NCBI RefSeq assembly: GCF_024345835.1
Contig: NZ_JAGQBW010000008.1
Span: 1-64,000 of the forward strand
Direction of reading: 5' to 3'
Length of the DNA stretch: 64,000 nt
Origin: Synechococcus sp. HJ21-Hayes
GTDB taxonomy: Bacteria; Cyanobacteriota; Cyanobacteriia; PCC-6307; Cyanobiaceae
Shown here: piece by piece, positions 20,281-31,678 of the stretch
How positions within the stretch are numbered: position 1 is the stretch's first letter
Layout of the letters: each line of letters opens with the position of its first letter
Notes under the pieces: generated by a model
What the model saw: only the letters and a program-made list of their open reading frames with translations
Database searches by the model: none
Told to the model about the DNA's origin: nothing
Made by a program: the position numbers and the translations under genes

Positions 20281-21350
20281 GCGGTGATCCCCGAAACAGG
20301 TGTAGCCGGCACCTGGACTGGATCCAGAAGCAGTTCGGCAATCTGAATGGCGTTGAGGGCTGCGCCCTTCCGGATCTGATCACCGCAGAGCCAGAGCTCG
20401 AGGGCATTCGGCTCGCTCAGGTCCTGGCGGATCCGTCCCACCGCCACCGGATCCCGGCCGGTCACATCGGTGGGCATAGGGAAGCGATTGGCATCAAAGT
20501 CCTCGATCAACTCCACACCAGGGGCCCGGGCAAGCAAATCCCGGGCCTCATCCACGGGGAAGGGCTCCGTGAACTCGATGTTGAGGGCTTCGGAGTGGGC
20601 CCGCAGCACCGGCACTCGCACGCAGGTGGCCGACACGCGCAGATCGGGCAACCCCATGATCTTGCGGGTCTCATGCAGCATCTTCAGCTCCTCCTCGCAG
20701 TAGCCGCTGTCCTGCAGGGGGGAGTTGTGCAGGAACAGGTTGAAGGCCAGGGAGTGGGGCAACACGCTGCTTTGGGGGGTACCGCCATCCAGCACCGCCT
20801 GGCTGAGCTGACGTAGCTCCTCCATGGCCCGGGCACCGGCACCGCTGGCGCTCTGATACGTGCTCACCACCACCCGGCGCAGGGGGCGCCGAGCCGCCAG
20901 GGGCGCCAGGGCCAGGGTCATCAGGATGGTGGTGCAGTTGGGGTTGGCGATCACGCCGTTGTGGCTGAAGGCCGCCTCGGGATTCACCTCCGGCACCACG
21001 AGGGGCACCGAGGCATCCATGCGGAAGGCGCTGGAGTTGTCGATCACCACAGCCCCAGCGGACGCGGCCACGGGTGCCCACTGCTTCGACACCGAGCCGC
21101 CGGCGGACGCCAGCACCACATCCACGCCCGCAAAGGCCTCGGCGCTCACCGGCTGGATTGTGAGGGTCTGGCCGTTCCACTCCAGGGTCTGACCGGCGGA
21201 GCGGGGCGAGGCCAACAGCACCAGCTCACCCACTGGGAACTGACGCTCAGCCAGCAACGCCAGCAGTTCCTGGCCAACGGCGCCGGTGGCGCCGAGAACG
21301 GCCACCTTGAGGGGGCGCTGGGGCAGGGAATGGGGAGATGCGGTGGTCAA
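20277..21350 (-). CDS. asd: Aspartate-semialdehyde dehydrogenase
   Basis: 357 aa from a TTG at 21348-21350, which gives a short N-terminus before [19 protein letters not shown]. The frame is open upstream but the extra residues have no family match. It reduces aspartyl phosphate to the semialdehyde. The catalytic Cys is in [11 protein letters not shown], with [17 protein letters not shown] and the substrate-binding [12 protein letters not shown] following. Translationally coupled to dapA. Confidence 0.93.
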   Translation of the reverse strand: MTTASPHSLPQRPLKVAVLGATGAVGQELLALLAERQFPVGELVLLASPRSAGQTLEWNGQTLTIQPVSAEAFAGVDVVLASAGGSVSKQWAPVAASAGAVVIDNSSAFRMDASVPLVVPEVNPEAAFSHNGVIANPNCTTILMTLALAPLAARRPLRRVVVSTYQSASGAGARAMEELRQLSQAVLDGGTPQSSVLPHSLAFNLFLHNSPLQDSGYCEEELKMLHETRKIMGLPDLRVSATCVRVPVLRAHSEALNIEFTEPFPVDEARDLLARAPGVELIEDFDANRFPMPTDVTGRDPVAVGRIRQDLSEPNALELWLCGDQIRKGAALNAIQIAELLLDPVQVPATPVSGITA

Positions 21351-21789
21351 CGGGAGCAGGGAGAGATGAACGAAAGAGGGGAAAATCCGGAGAGTCCGGC
21401 TTAGATCAGGTGTGCTGCTGAAGAGCCTGGCTGGCAAAGGCCTGCCATCGAGACCATGACCGCAGAACCGTGAAGGCCAAAGCAGAGACCTGAGGGATCA
21501 GCAGAGAACTGACAGCAAACCGTTCAGAACGGTGAGGCGATGGAGAAAGGCTGTCCGGTGATCGTGAAAAGAGCTGGCGTGAATGGAAAAGCTGTAGGGG
21601 TCGACGAGAGGGAGAGCTATCGCGCGCTGACGCTTCGGGGAAACGCAGCTGGTCTCGTGGTTCTTGGTGACAACAATACGCACCCATCACGGTCCTGACG
21701 AGGGGCCGTTGGAGCTCGTCACAGGTGACTTCATAGGATCGTGGGCTGCCTCGCCGATTCGGTTCGGCCATACCCCGCCTTCCCGTTCC
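21351..21789. other. 439-bp divergent gap between asd and tig
   Basis: No convincing gene is seen. Short frames here do not resemble proteins and the base composition is less GC-rich than in the flanks. The region must hold the promoters for the asd-dapA-rnj and tig-clpP-clpX units. A weak -10-like TAGGAT occurs near 21736, about 50 bp before the tig start. A small RNA cannot be excluded, but I see no clear terminator for one. Confidence 0.5.
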
Positions 21790-23163
21790 ATGAGCCCTGC
21801 CGCCAGCCCTGCCGCACCGACCGCCAAGACCGGAGCCGACCTCAAGGTCAGCACCAGCCCCCGTCCCGGCAGCCGCATGGCGGTGGAGATCTCGGTGCCC
21901 GCCGGCCGCACCCAGACCAGCCATGACGCGGCAGTGGAGAAGCTGAGCCGCAGCATCAAGTTGCCCGGCTTCCGTAAGGGCAAGGTGCCCCGGGCGGTGC
22001 TGCTGCAACAGATCGGCCCGGTGCGCATCCGTGCAACCGCCCTCGAAGACCTGGTGGACAGCGTGTTCCGCGATGCCCTCAAGCAGGCCGAGATTCCCGC
22101 CATCGGCCAGCCCGCCCTGGATGGCGGCTTCGAATCCTTGCTGGAGCGCTTTGAACCCGGCCAAGAGCTGAACCTCACCCTGGAAATGGACGTGGAGCCC
22201 ACGCCCAGCCTCAAGAGCACCAAGGGGCTCAAGGCGGAGGCCGTGAAGGTGGAGTTCGATGCCGCCCGCGTGGATGAGCTGATCGACCAATCCCGTCGCC
22301 AGATGGCCACCCTCGTGCCCGTGGACGGCCGGGCCGCCGCAGAAGGCGACGTGGCAGTGATCGGCTTCCAGGGCACCTTTGTGGATACCGGCGAAGCCAT
22401 CAGCGGCGGCAGCGCCGACGCCATGGAAGTCGAACTGGAGGACGGCCGCATGATCCCCGGCTTCGTGGAAGGGATCCTCGGCATGAAGCCGGGTGACTCC
22501 AAAACCGTGGCCTGCCAGTTCCCCGAGGAGTACCCCCAGGAGGACGCTGCCGGCCGCAAGGCGAGCTTCGAAATCAGCCTGACGGAACTGAAAGCTCGCG
22601 AACTGCCTGCCCTGGATGACGCGTTTGCCCAGCAGGCCAGCGACAAGCAGACCCTGGCGGAGCTGCGGGACGATCTGGAGGCCCGACTGAAGGATGAGGC
22701 CGAGCGCCGCAACAGCTCCAACCGCCACGACGCCCTGCTGGCTGCCCTGGTGGAGCAACTGGAGGTGGAACTACCCGAAACCCTCGTACAGGAGGAAATC
22801 ATGTCGCTGCTGGAGCAGACCGCCGGCCAACTGGCGCAGCAAGGCATGGACGTGAAGAAACTGTTCACCCCCCAGCTGGTGCAAAGCCTGCGGGAAACCT
22901 CCCGCCCCGAGGCCGAGGAGCGCCTCAAGCGCAGCCTGGCCCTCAAGGCCCTGGCCGCCAGCGAGAAGCTCGAACTGAGCGATCAGGAGATCGACGACAA
23001 AGTGAAGGAGCTGAGCCGCGGCTTCAGCGACACCGCCAACATCGATCCCCAGCGCCTGCGGGCCGCCGTGCAGGAGGACCTGATGCGCGAGAAACTGCTG
23101 GTCTGGCTGGAAGCCAACAGCACCATCACCGAGAAGGCCGACGACGCCAAGGCCGACGACTGA
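21790..23163 (+). CDS. tig: Trigger factor
   Basis: 457 aa from the ATG at 21790; the frame is open further upstream without family support. It is a ribosome-associated chaperone and prolyl isomerase. The ribosome-binding signature is [15 protein letters not shown] near residue 58. A PPIase domain around residues 170-250 includes [18 protein letters not shown] and [16 protein letters not shown], and a long helical C-terminal domain follows. It heads the tig-clpP-clpX cluster, an order common in bacteria. Confidence 0.96.
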   Translation: MSPAASPAAPTAKTGADLKVSTSPRPGSRMAVEISVPAGRTQTSHDAAVEKLSRSIKLPGFRKGKVPRAVLLQQIGPVRIRATALEDLVDSVFRDALKQAEIPAIGQPALDGGFESLLERFEPGQELNLTLEMDVEPTPSLKSTKGLKAEAVKVEFDAARVDELIDQSRRQMATLVPVDGRAAAEGDVAVIGFQGTFVDTGEAISGGSADAMEVELEDGRMIPGFVEGILGMKPGDSKTVACQFPEEYPQEDAAGRKASFEISLTELKARELPALDDAFAQQASDKQTLAELRDDLEARLKDEAERRNSSNRHDALLAALVEQLEVELPETLVQEEIMSLLEQTAGQLAQQGMDVKKLFTPQLVQSLRETSRPEAEERLKRSLALKALAASEKLELSDQEIDDKVKELSRGFSDTANIDPQRLRAAVQEDLMREKLLVWLEANSTITEKADDAKADD

Positions 23164-23171
23164 GCGGCTGA

Positions 23172-23220
23172 GGGGCTCGGACCAGGGCGGTGCTCACACC
23201 ACCGGCCTGGTCCGAGCCCC
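23172..23220 (+). other. Strong hairpin between tig and clpP
   Basis: A perfect 15-bp inverted repeat (23172-23186 with 23206-23220) begins 9 bp after the tig stop and ends 35 bp before clpP. No T run follows. It could be a GC-rich terminator, or a processing or stabilising element that separates tig from clpP-clpX expression. Confidence 0.6.
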
Positions 23221-23254
23221 ATAGATTGATCTCACTGCCAACAGCTCCGGCCGC

Positions 23255-23947
23255 GTGATCGACGCCAACCCCCTCCTCGCCCAGCGTCCCCACCCGATCC
23301 AGAACCACTGGCTGGGCCAACGCCCCGAGGCCACAATCGCCAGCCCTAGTGCGGCCCCAGGCGTGCTGCCCACGGTGGTGGAGCAATCTGGCCGGGGCGA
23401 ACGGGCCTTCGACATCTATTCGCGGCTGCTGCGCGAGCGAATCATCTTCCTCGGCACCGGCATCGACGACCAAGTGGCCGATGCCATGGTGGCCCAGCTG
23501 CTGTTCCTCGAAGCCGAGGATCCCGAGAAGGATATTCAGATCTACATCAACTCCCCAGGCGGCTCGGTGACCTCCGGCCTGGCGATCTACGACACCATGC
23601 AGCAGGTGGCTCCCGACGTGGTGACCATCTGCTACGGCCTGGCGGCTTCGATGGGCGCCTTCCTGCTCTCCGGCGGTACCAAGGGTAAGCGCTTAGCCCT
23701 GCCCAATGCCCGGATCATGATCCACCAACCCCTTGGCGGGGCCCAGGGCCAGGCCGTAGACATCGAGATTCAGGCCAAGGAGATCCTGTTCCTCAAGGAC
23801 ACTCTTAACGGGCTGATGGCCGAGCACACCGGCCAGCCCCTCGAGAAGATCGCCGAAGACACCGACCGCGACTACTTCCTTTCCCCGGCGGAAGCGGTTC
23901 AATACGGACTGATTGACCGGGTCGTCGAAGACGGATCACCGGTTTGA
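23255..23947 (+). CDS. clpP: ATP-dependent Clp protease proteolytic subunit
   Basis: 230 aa, GTG start. It is the serine peptidase of the barrel-shaped Clp protease, which degrades substrates unfolded by ClpX or ClpC. Signs: [36 protein letters not shown], the catalytic Ser in [14 protein letters not shown] near residue 130, and the His in [14 protein letters not shown] near residue 155. About 35 N-terminal residues before the core may be trimmed. Cyanobacteria have several clpP genes; this copy is paired with clpX. Confidence 0.96.
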   Translation: MIDANPLLAQRPHPIQNHWLGQRPEATIASPSAAPGVLPTVVEQSGRGERAFDIYSRLLRERIIFLGTGIDDQVADAMVAQLLFLEAEDPEKDIQIYINSPGGSVTSGLAIYDTMQQVAPDVVTICYGLAASMGAFLLSGGTKGKRLALPNARIMIHQPLGGAQGQAVDIEIQAKEILFLKDTLNGLMAEHTGQPLEKIAEDTDRDYFLSPAEAVQYGLIDRVVEDGSPV

Positions 23948-24050
23948 TCGTTAAGGACGGCTGACGAAGCGCGGGATCCTGCCGATCCTTGAGTTTCGGG
24001 CCCACAGCCCCACCCTCGCCGGACGCCCCCTCGCCGCCCTTCTCCGCCCG

Positions 24051-25412
<1,362 letters not shown>

Positions 25413-25502
25413 CCGCTTGGGGTCCGGATTGCCGACCTGCAGCCGCCCTTGCCACCGCGACATCACCGGCGAGAGCCTCAATCCAACGCCTCTGCCTGGC
25501 CC

Positions 25503-26162
25503 ATGGCCGCCGCTGATCACCTGCAGGTCCCCCGCCAGCACGGGCTGTTCAATCACCACGGCATCGACCTGGGCGACGGCAGCGTGGCCCACTACCTCGA
25601 GGGCCGCGAGATCCTGCGCAGCTCCACCTCAGACTTCAGCCGCGGCGAGCCCGTGAGCGTGGTGACCTACGCCGAGCCCTGCTCAGCGCCAGGCCTCACC
25701 CTCAGGCGCGCCATGGGCCGGCTGGGGGAACAGAACTACAACCTGCTGTTCAACAACTGCGAGCACTTCGCCCACTGGTGCAAGACCGGCCGGCACCGCA
25801 GTGCCCAGGTGGAGGGCTGGCTCCACACCGGCAGCCTCGGTGCCCTCGCCTTGGGCCAGTTCGTGCCGGCGGCAGTGCTCACCGGCGCCCGCCTACTGCT
25901 GCGCAAGGGCATCAACCTCGATGGCCAACACCTGGAACAGGGCAAGGCACTAGCCCGCAAGAGCCTCAAACAGCTTGATGGCCTGCGCCTGCAGCTGCAG
26001 GAGAAGCTGGAACAGGCGCTGGCCAAGGCGGAGGCCCGCTGGGGCGACGACCAGTTCGAGGCCCTGCGGCTCGCCGCCCAGGCCATCGCCGACCAGCTCA
26101 GTGAAGTGGAGGACATGGAGCTGAAACTGGAGCGACTGCTCGCGGAGAGCCGGGGCCAGTAG
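25503..26162 (+). CDS. LRAT/NlpC-P60-like acyltransferase or protease family protein
   Basis: 219 aa from the ATG at 25503. The N-terminal half has the H-box NHHGIDLGDGSVAHYLEG and the catalytic Cys motif LFNNCEHFAHWCKTG, the two signatures of the lecithin-retinol acyltransferase (permuted NlpC/P60) superfamily. A hydrophobic segment follows (GALALGQFVPAAVLTGARLL), and residues about 150-215 form a charged helical coiled-coil-like tail. Members act on lipids or peptides; the substrate here is unknown. It lies between clpX and dnaX on the same strand. Confidence 0.8.
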   Translation: MAAADHLQVPRQHGLFNHHGIDLGDGSVAHYLEGREILRSSTSDFSRGEPVSVVTYAEPCSAPGLTLRRAMGRLGEQNYNLLFNNCEHFAHWCKTGRHRSAQVEGWLHTGSLGALALGQFVPAAVLTGARLLLRKGINLDGQHLEQGKALARKSLKQLDGLRLQLQEKLEQALAKAEARWGDDQFEALRLAAQAIADQLSEVEDMELKLERLLAESRGQ

Positions 26163-26186
26163 CCTCCTCATTCGGCGTAGCGAGCC

Positions 26187-28022
26187 ATGAGCCCAGCCAT
26201 GCGTTCCGCCTACCAGCCTCTCCATCACAAGTACCGGCCCCAGCGCTTCGATCAGCTGGTGGGCCAGGAGGCCATTGCCGCCACCCTCGGCAACGCCCTG
26301 CGCCAGAACCGAATTGCGCCGGCCTATCTCTTCAGTGGTCCGCGGGGCACTGGCAAAACCTCCAGCGCCCGGATCCTGGCCCGCTCGCTCAATTGCATCG
26401 CCAGCGAGGGGCCCACGCCGGAGCCCTGCGGCAGCTGCGAACTCTGCACCTCCATCGCCGCCGGCAATGCCCTCGACGTGATCGAGATCGACGCCGCCTC
26501 CAACACCGGCGTCGACAACATCCGCGAGCTGATCGAGCGGTCGCGCTTCGCGCCGGTGCAGGCCCGCTGGAAGGTGTACGTGGTGGACGAGTGCCACATG
26601 CTCTCCACGGCGGCCTTCAACGCCCTGCTCAAAACCCTGGAAGAGCCTCCGCCGCGAGTGGTGTTCGTGCTCGCCACCACCGACCCCCAGCGGGTGCTGC
26701 CCACCATCCTCAGCCGCTGCCAGCGGTTTGATTTCCGGCGGATTCCGCTCGACGCCCTCGAGCACCACCTCACCTGGATCGCCGAGCAGGAACAGATCGG
26801 CATCACCGCCGAAGCCCTGCACGTGGTGGCCCAGCGGGCCCAGGGGGGCCTGCGGGATGCCGAGAGCCTGTTAGATCAGCTCAGCCTGCTGCCGGCGCCG
26901 ATCGAGCCGCAGGCGGTATGGGACCTGGTGGGGGCCGTGCCGGAGCAGGAGCTGCTGCAGCTGGCGGAATCCCTGGCCAGCAGCGAGCCCATGGGGGTGA
27001 TTGAGGCCATCCGGACGCTGCTGGAGCGGGGCCGCGAACCCGGGGCCGTGCTTCAGGGCCTGGCCGGACTCCTGCGGGATCTGGTGTTGGCAGGGGTGGC
27101 CCCGGATCGACTGGAACTCACCAGGTTTTCGCCCCAGTTCCGGCCCCATCTACCGGCCCTAGCCCGCAAGATCGGCAAGGCGCGCCTGCTGCAGTGGCAG
27201 GCCCAGCTCAAGGGCAGCGAACAGCAGCTGCGCCAGAGCGTCCAGCCTCGGCTGTGGCTGGAGGTGCTGCTGCTGGGTCTGCTGGCCGAGGCCCAGGCAG
27301 CGGCCCCCCGCGTTACTGCGGTGCCTGCAGCGGTGCCAGCGCCAGTCGCAGCTGCAGTGGCAATACCCGTGCCGGAAACCAGGCCGAAGCCCCACCCAGA
27401 GCCGGAAGCGGAACCCACACCGAACACCACCGCAGCGGACACCAACGGGGAGACCAGCAGCCCCAACCTCCAGGAGCTCTGGCAACAGATCCTGGCGGGG
27501 CTGGAACTGCCCTCCACTCGGATGCTCCTGTCCCAGCAAGCGGTGCTGGCGCGGCTCGACCAACAGCGAGCCGTGGTGCAGGTGGCCGGCAACTGGATGG
27601 CCATGGTGCAGAGCCGGCTGCCGTTGCTGGAAAAGGCGGTCCAAATGGCCCTCGGCAGTCCTCGTCAGGTGGTGCTAGAGGGGTCGGGGGGGGCCGTGAT
27701 GGCAACCGCTCCCGCCCCGGCGGCCCCCAGCAAACCCGCGCCACTGCCACCCCCGGCGCCAGCAGCAACACCCAAACCGGTTCAGAGCACCCCGGTCGCC
27801 GCGGCTGCACCGATGCCAGCGCCAGCTGCCCAGGAGCCTGCTGCGCCTGCACCTGTCCCTGCCGGACCACCTGCACCAACGGCGGCCCCTCCCAGGTCAG
27901 GCCAACCGGAGCTGATCGACGACAAGGCCAAGCGACTGGCGGACTTCTTCAACGGCGAAGTAGTCCAACTGGATGGCCCCCTGCCCGACGCGGATGACGC
28001 CATGCAGGAAACGGCCGCCTGA
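26187..28022 (+). CDS. dnaX: DNA polymerase III subunits gamma/tau
   Basis: 611 aa, ATG start (an alternative ATG is 12 bp downstream). It is the clamp-loader ATPase of the replicative polymerase. Signs: HKYRPQRFDQLVGQEAIAAT, Walker A SGPRGTGKTSSARILARSL near residue 50, the zinc-binding CGSCELC, VYVVDECHMLS (Walker B), and the SRC motif in ILSRCQRFDF. From about residue 370 a long Pro/Ala/Thr-rich low-complexity tail follows, as in tau-type proteins. No intein is present, unlike some cyanobacterial dnaX or dnaE genes. Confidence 0.95.
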   Translation: MSPAMRSAYQPLHHKYRPQRFDQLVGQEAIAATLGNALRQNRIAPAYLFSGPRGTGKTSSARILARSLNCIASEGPTPEPCGSCELCTSIAAGNALDVIEIDAASNTGVDNIRELIERSRFAPVQARWKVYVVDECHMLSTAAFNALLKTLEEPPPRVVFVLATTDPQRVLPTILSRCQRFDFRRIPLDALEHHLTWIAEQEQIGITAEALHVVAQRAQGGLRDAESLLDQLSLLPAPIEPQAVWDLVGAVPEQELLQLAESLASSEPMGVIEAIRTLLERGREPGAVLQGLAGLLRDLVLAGVAPDRLELTRFSPQFRPHLPALARKIGKARLLQWQAQLKGSEQQLRQSVQPRLWLEVLLLGLLAEAQAAAPRVTAVPAAVPAPVAAAVAIPVPETRPKPHPEPEAEPTPNTTAADTNGETSSPNLQELWQQILAGLELPSTRMLLSQQAVLARLDQQRAVVQVAGNWMAMVQSRLPLLEKAVQMALGSPRQVVLEGSGGAVMATAPAPAAPSKPAPLPPPAPAATPKPVQSTPVAAAAPMPAPAAQEPAAPAPVPAGPPAPTAAPPRSGQPELIDDKAKRLADFFNGEVVQLDGPLPDADDAMQETAA

Positions 28023-28024
28023 GC

Positions 28025-29386
28025 TCAGGACACCTGGGTGGTGAGATCGGCGTCTGCAGAGGCGTCGAGCACACCATCGCCCACGTGGAGCGTCTTGGCC
28101 CACACCAGCCGCTTGGGCAGGAGCGCCATCCGCAGGGTGGTGTAGGGGATCACCACAAACCAGTGGCTGAGATACAGGATGCCCAGGGCCAGGTTGAAGG
28201 GATGCATGACCGGCAGGGCCGGGCCCTCTGCGCTGCGCCTGCAGCCGGCCAGGATGGCTCCCCCAGACAGGCCGAAGGCAACAATCGAGAGGGGCCACAT
28301 CGCCGGGGCCGTGCCGGTGATCGCGGCACCGATCAAATCCGCCAGCGCCATCACCGGCAGCACGTACTGGAGCAGAAAAAAGCAGAGCAGATCGAGCTTC
28401 TTGGTGGCCGTCAAACCAGACCCGGTCAGGCTGGGCCAGTAATCAAAGAAGCGCTGCAGCCCCCCTTCCGCCCAGCGCTGGCGCTGGCGCCAGAGGGCCG
28501 GCAACGCCGTGACGGCCTCCTCCTGCACCGGCGGATCCCAGAGCAGTCCCACCGGCTCCCCCTGCACCAGGAAACGAAAGCTGAGATCCAGGTCGTCGGT
28601 CACCGTGGCCTCGTTGAAGCCATCACAGGCGAGCAACACCTCCCGACGCAGTAACTGGCCATTGCCGCGCAGCTCGGTCACACCACCAGAGCTGAGGCGC
28701 CCCTGCTGAATCACGGCGTCGAGGGCCATTTCCATGGCCTGGGCCCGGGTCAGCAGGTTGCGATCGGCATTCACCACGGCCTTGCGCAGCTGCACAGCCC
28801 CCCAGGCCCCCTGCTCGGCAAAGGGCACCAACCGCTCCAGCACATCGCTCTGGAGTTCGGCATCGGCATCCAGCACCATCAACCAGCGGCCCTGCAACTG
28901 AGGCAGCACCGTGTTCAGGGCCCCGGATTTGCCGCCACCGGCCTGGCGGCTGCGGCGAACAACCTGCAACTGCGGATAGCGGGCCTGGTAGGCGGCGAGC
29001 ACTTCGGGAGTGCGATCTTCACTGCCGTCGTCCACCACCCAGAAACGCAGCTGGCCCTGGGGGTAGCGCACCTGGGCCAGCCGCTCCACCAACCGACCGA
29101 TCACGGCCTCCTCGTCGCGGGCGGCCACCACCAGATCCACCGCCGGCCACCCGTCCAAATCAACACTGCAGCCAGGTGCCGCAGCCTTGGGAGCGCTGCT
29201 GCGCAGCACGGGCACAAACACGGTACGCAGGGCGTAGAGGCCCAGCAGCAGGGTGAGCGCGGAGGCGGGAACCAGCCGCTGCCCGTCGGGCAGCCAATGG
29301 GGGGCCATCCCCGCTGCACCGCAGCCGAGCAGGAACAGGGCAGCCTTGAGACGGCGGGCTCCTGTGGCTGTGCCGCCGACGGTCAT
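28025..29386 (-). CDS. Membrane-bound family 2 glycosyltransferase
   Basis: 453 aa, ATG start. Two N-terminal hydrophobic stretches lead into a GT-A domain: VDLVVAARDEEAVIGRLVER, WVVDDGSEDRTPEVLAAY, LMVLDADAEL (D-x-D), TVTDDLDLSFRF (acceptor-side acid) and RQRQRWAEGGLQRFF (the Q/RxxRW motif of processive enzymes). Three or four TM segments follow. The architecture matches cellulose/hyaluronan-synthase-like enzymes that extrude a polysaccharide. The product is unknown. It converges on dnaX with a 2-bp gap. Confidence 0.85.
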   Translation of the reverse strand: MTVGGTATGARRLKAALFLLGCGAAGMAPHWLPDGQRLVPASALTLLLGLYALRTVFVPVLRSSAPKAAAPGCSVDLDGWPAVDLVVAARDEEAVIGRLVERLAQVRYPQGQLRFWVVDDGSEDRTPEVLAAYQARYPQLQVVRRSRQAGGGKSGALNTVLPQLQGRWLMVLDADAELQSDVLERLVPFAEQGAWGAVQLRKAVVNADRNLLTRAQAMEMALDAVIQQGRLSSGGVTELRGNGQLLRREVLLACDGFNEATVTDDLDLSFRFLVQGEPVGLLWDPPVQEEAVTALPALWRQRQRWAEGGLQRFFDYWPSLTGSGLTATKKLDLLCFFLLQYVLPVMALADLIGAAITGTAPAMWPLSIVAFGLSGGAILAGCRRSAEGPALPVMHPFNLALGILYLSHWFVVIPYTTLRMALLPKRLVWAKTLHVGDGVLDASADADLTTQVS

Positions 29387-29410
29387 GGCATCCCCGATGA
29401 TGACGAAACT

Positions 29411-30955
29411 CTAAAGGCCCTTGCTCAGACTTCCCCACGGCTCCAAGGTCGTGCCCGGGTAGTAGTGGCTGAGAATCCGCTGGAGGCTCCAGCCCCGGCG
29501 GGCCAGATCCATGGCCCCCGCCTGGGACAGGCCGGCGCCGTGGCCAAACCCTCCTCCCTCAAACCGCCACACCCCTGGCGCCGTTGGCACCACGCTGAAC
29601 AGGGTGCTGGGCAGTTGGCGCAGGCTGCGGCGGATGGCATCGCGGCGCAGGACCAGCTGGCCCTTGGTTCCCTGGAAGGCCAGGGCTAGGGCCCGGCCAC
29701 TGGGCCCGCGCTCGATCACCCGCACCTGGCTCAGCTCGCCCAGGCCTGCAGCGGAGGCCCCCAGGGCACGACTGATCTGGGCCCGATCCAGGGAACGTTG
29801 CCAGCGGAACCGGGGATGGTCGGCGCCATAGGCCTGGCCACCACTCCGGAGCAGGGAGGCGAGCCCGTTGGCCGACCGCAGCGGTACGGGATAAGCCGCC
29901 GCATAACTGGCAGGACCATCGGGGAAGGCCCTGAGGTAAGGCAGCGGAGCCCCGCCCCAGCTCTCCTGAAAACCCGCCGCCATGCCGCCATTGCTGGCGT
30001 GATAGACGGCGTGAATCGGCTGCCCCTGCCAGCTCAACACCCGGCCTTGGGTGACCTGAATCGCCTGCCGCACGGACGCACTGGCATGGCGTGGATCGCC
30101 ATACACCTGGCATTGCGTGTCCGCGCAGAGGTGATAGCCATCCACAGCAAAGCGGTGCTGGTTGCGCAGGGCCCAAGTGCGAGCCAGCACAGCCTGGGCC
30201 GCCAGAGCCGCCGCCGGCGCTCCCGCACCGATCTCGTGGGGCACCACCCCCTGGAGATACCGCTCCAAGGGCACCTGCTCCACCAAGGTCCAGCTGCCAT
30301 AGGCATCGCTCTGCAGCCGCAAGGGCCCGGCGTAGACGCCATCCCGCCAGCGCAGTCCCCCAGGGGCCTGGATCTGGATTGGCCCCTTGAGCAGCACGGC
30401 GGCCCGACCCGAGCCTGCCGGCAGCTGCAGGGCGATGCGGTGGGTGGCGGTGATGGTGACGCGGCGCAGCACCTGGCCGGATGGAGCTGGAGATCCCGCC
30501 GGACCCCACACCTCCCAGTCGCCGGGATGCGCGATCACGGGGGCCACACCCTGGAGCCGCCAGGCGGCGGCCACCTGGTCGGCACTTTCAAAACTGGGAA
30601 ACGGCCCGGCCACCAGCCGCTGCAGGCGCAGGGGCTCGGCCAGCGGCACGGCACGCCACTGCAGGGCCAGACGCTGGCCCGTGGCCCGCTGGCCGGCCGC
30701 GTCGAGCAACTGCAATGGGGCCGAGGCGCCCTCCAGCACTAGGGGCGCTGTGGTGGCCGCGGCAGCCGCCGTGCGGGGCCCCAGGTGCGCTGCCAGCGCC
30801 ACCCACAGCAGGGGCTGCCGGTCGGACGGCACTGGCGGGGCAGGCACAGGCCAGTGGGTCAGCCCATCGGCACGGCAGGCCGAGAGGCCCGAGCCCAGCG
30901 CCATCAAGCCCAGGCCCGCAGCGAAGCGAGCAAGGTGCGGCCAGGCAGGGCCCAT
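29411..30955 (-). CDS. SpoIID/LytB-domain lipoprotein
   Basis: 514 aa. The N-terminus has a hydrophobic stretch ending in a lipobox, GSGLSAC, so a lipid-anchored extracytoplasmic protein is likely. The C-terminal half has the SpoIID signature: VPLERYLQGVVPHEIGAGAP, the LAAQAVLARTWAL helix, YHASNGGMAAGFQESWGG and GGGFGHGAGLSQAGAMDLAR. SpoIID proteins are peptidoglycan lytic transglycosylases that act on denuded glycan. Cyanobacteria do not sporulate, so a wall-remodelling role is inferred. Divergent from rpmI. Confidence 0.88.
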   Translation of the reverse strand: MGPAWPHLARFAAGLGLMALGSGLSACRADGLTHWPVPAPPVPSDRQPLLWVALAAHLGPRTAAAAATTAPLVLEGASAPLQLLDAAGQRATGQRLALQWRAVPLAEPLRLQRLVAGPFPSFESADQVAAAWRLQGVAPVIAHPGDWEVWGPAGSPAPSGQVLRRVTITATHRIALQLPAGSGRAAVLLKGPIQIQAPGGLRWRDGVYAGPLRLQSDAYGSWTLVEQVPLERYLQGVVPHEIGAGAPAAALAAQAVLARTWALRNQHRFAVDGYHLCADTQCQVYGDPRHASASVRQAIQVTQGRVLSWQGQPIHAVYHASNGGMAAGFQESWGGAPLPYLRAFPDGPASYAAAYPVPLRSANGLASLLRSGGQAYGADHPRFRWQRSLDRAQISRALGASAAGLGELSQVRVIERGPSGRALALAFQGTKGQLVLRRDAIRRSLRQLPSTLFSVVPTAPGVWRFEGGGFGHGAGLSQAGAMDLARRGWSLQRILSHYYPGTTLEPWGSLSKGL

Positions 30956-31048
30956 GGGGACGCAGTCACAACTGAAATGACGCTAGGGGAGTTGGCGGAA
31001 GGCACTCCCGCGTCGTACCTTCCTTCTTTGTGCCCGAGCGCGTAGACA

Positions 31049-31246
31049 ATGCCGAAGCTCAAGACCCGCAAAGCAGCCGCCAAGCGGTTCAAAGCGACCG
31101 GCAGCGGAAAGTTCATGCGCCGCCACGCTTTCCGTAACCACCTGCTCGATCACAAGAGCCCCAAGCGCAAGCGCCACCTCGGCACCATGGCCGTCGTGGA
31201 CGAGCGCGATGCGGACAACGTGCGCGCCATGCTCCCCTACAGCTGA
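31049..31246 (+). CDS. rpmI: 50S ribosomal protein L35
   Basis: 65 aa, ATG start. The sequence [20 protein letters not shown] and [10 protein letters not shown] are characteristic of bL35, a small basic protein of the large subunit. It is followed 64 bp later by rplT; the two form the classic rpmI-rplT operon, which in other bacteria is repressed by L20 binding to the leader. No clear L20 binding structure was identified here. Confidence 0.97.
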   Translation: MPKLKTRKAAAKRFKATGSGKFMRRHAFRNHLLDHKSPKRKRHLGTMAVVDERDADNVRAMLPYS

Positions 31247-31310
31247 TCACCTGATCGCTGCACCGGCCAGCTCCAGGCCCCGATTTTCCACCTTTTTCTG
31301 AGATCAACCC

Positions 31311-31658
31311 ATGGCCCGCGTCAAGAGGGGCAACGTCGCCCGTAAACGCCGCAACAAGATCCTTCGCCTGGCTCGCGGCTTCCGTGGCGGCAACGGCTCC
31401 CTGTTCCGCACCGCCAATCAGCGGGTCATGAAGGCCCTCTGCAACGCCTACCGCGACCGTCGCCGCCGCAAGCGCGACTTCCGTCGCCTGTGGATCGCCC
31501 GCATCAACGCTGCTGCCCGCCTGAACGGACTGAGCTATAGCCGTCTGATCGGTGGCCTCAAGAAGGCTGATGTGCAGCTCAACCGCAAGATGCTGGCCCA
31601 GCTCGCCGTGCTCGACCCCGCCAGCTTCACCAGCGTGGTGGGCGCCGCTAAGGGCTGA
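31311..31658 (+). CDS. rplT: 50S ribosomal protein L20
   Basis: 115 aa, ATG start. [20 protein letters not shown] and [20 protein letters not shown] are the N-terminal extension and core of bL20, which is needed for early assembly of the large subunit. Length is normal. The next gene starts 20 bp downstream. Confidence 0.98.
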   Translation: MARVKRGNVARKRRNKILRLARGFRGGNGSLFRTANQRVMKALCNAYRDRRRRKRDFRRLWIARINAAARLNGLSYSRLIGGLKKADVQLNRKMLAQLAVLDPASFTSVVGAAKG

Positions 31659-31678
31659 AGGCTGGCAAGGTAGGCCCC

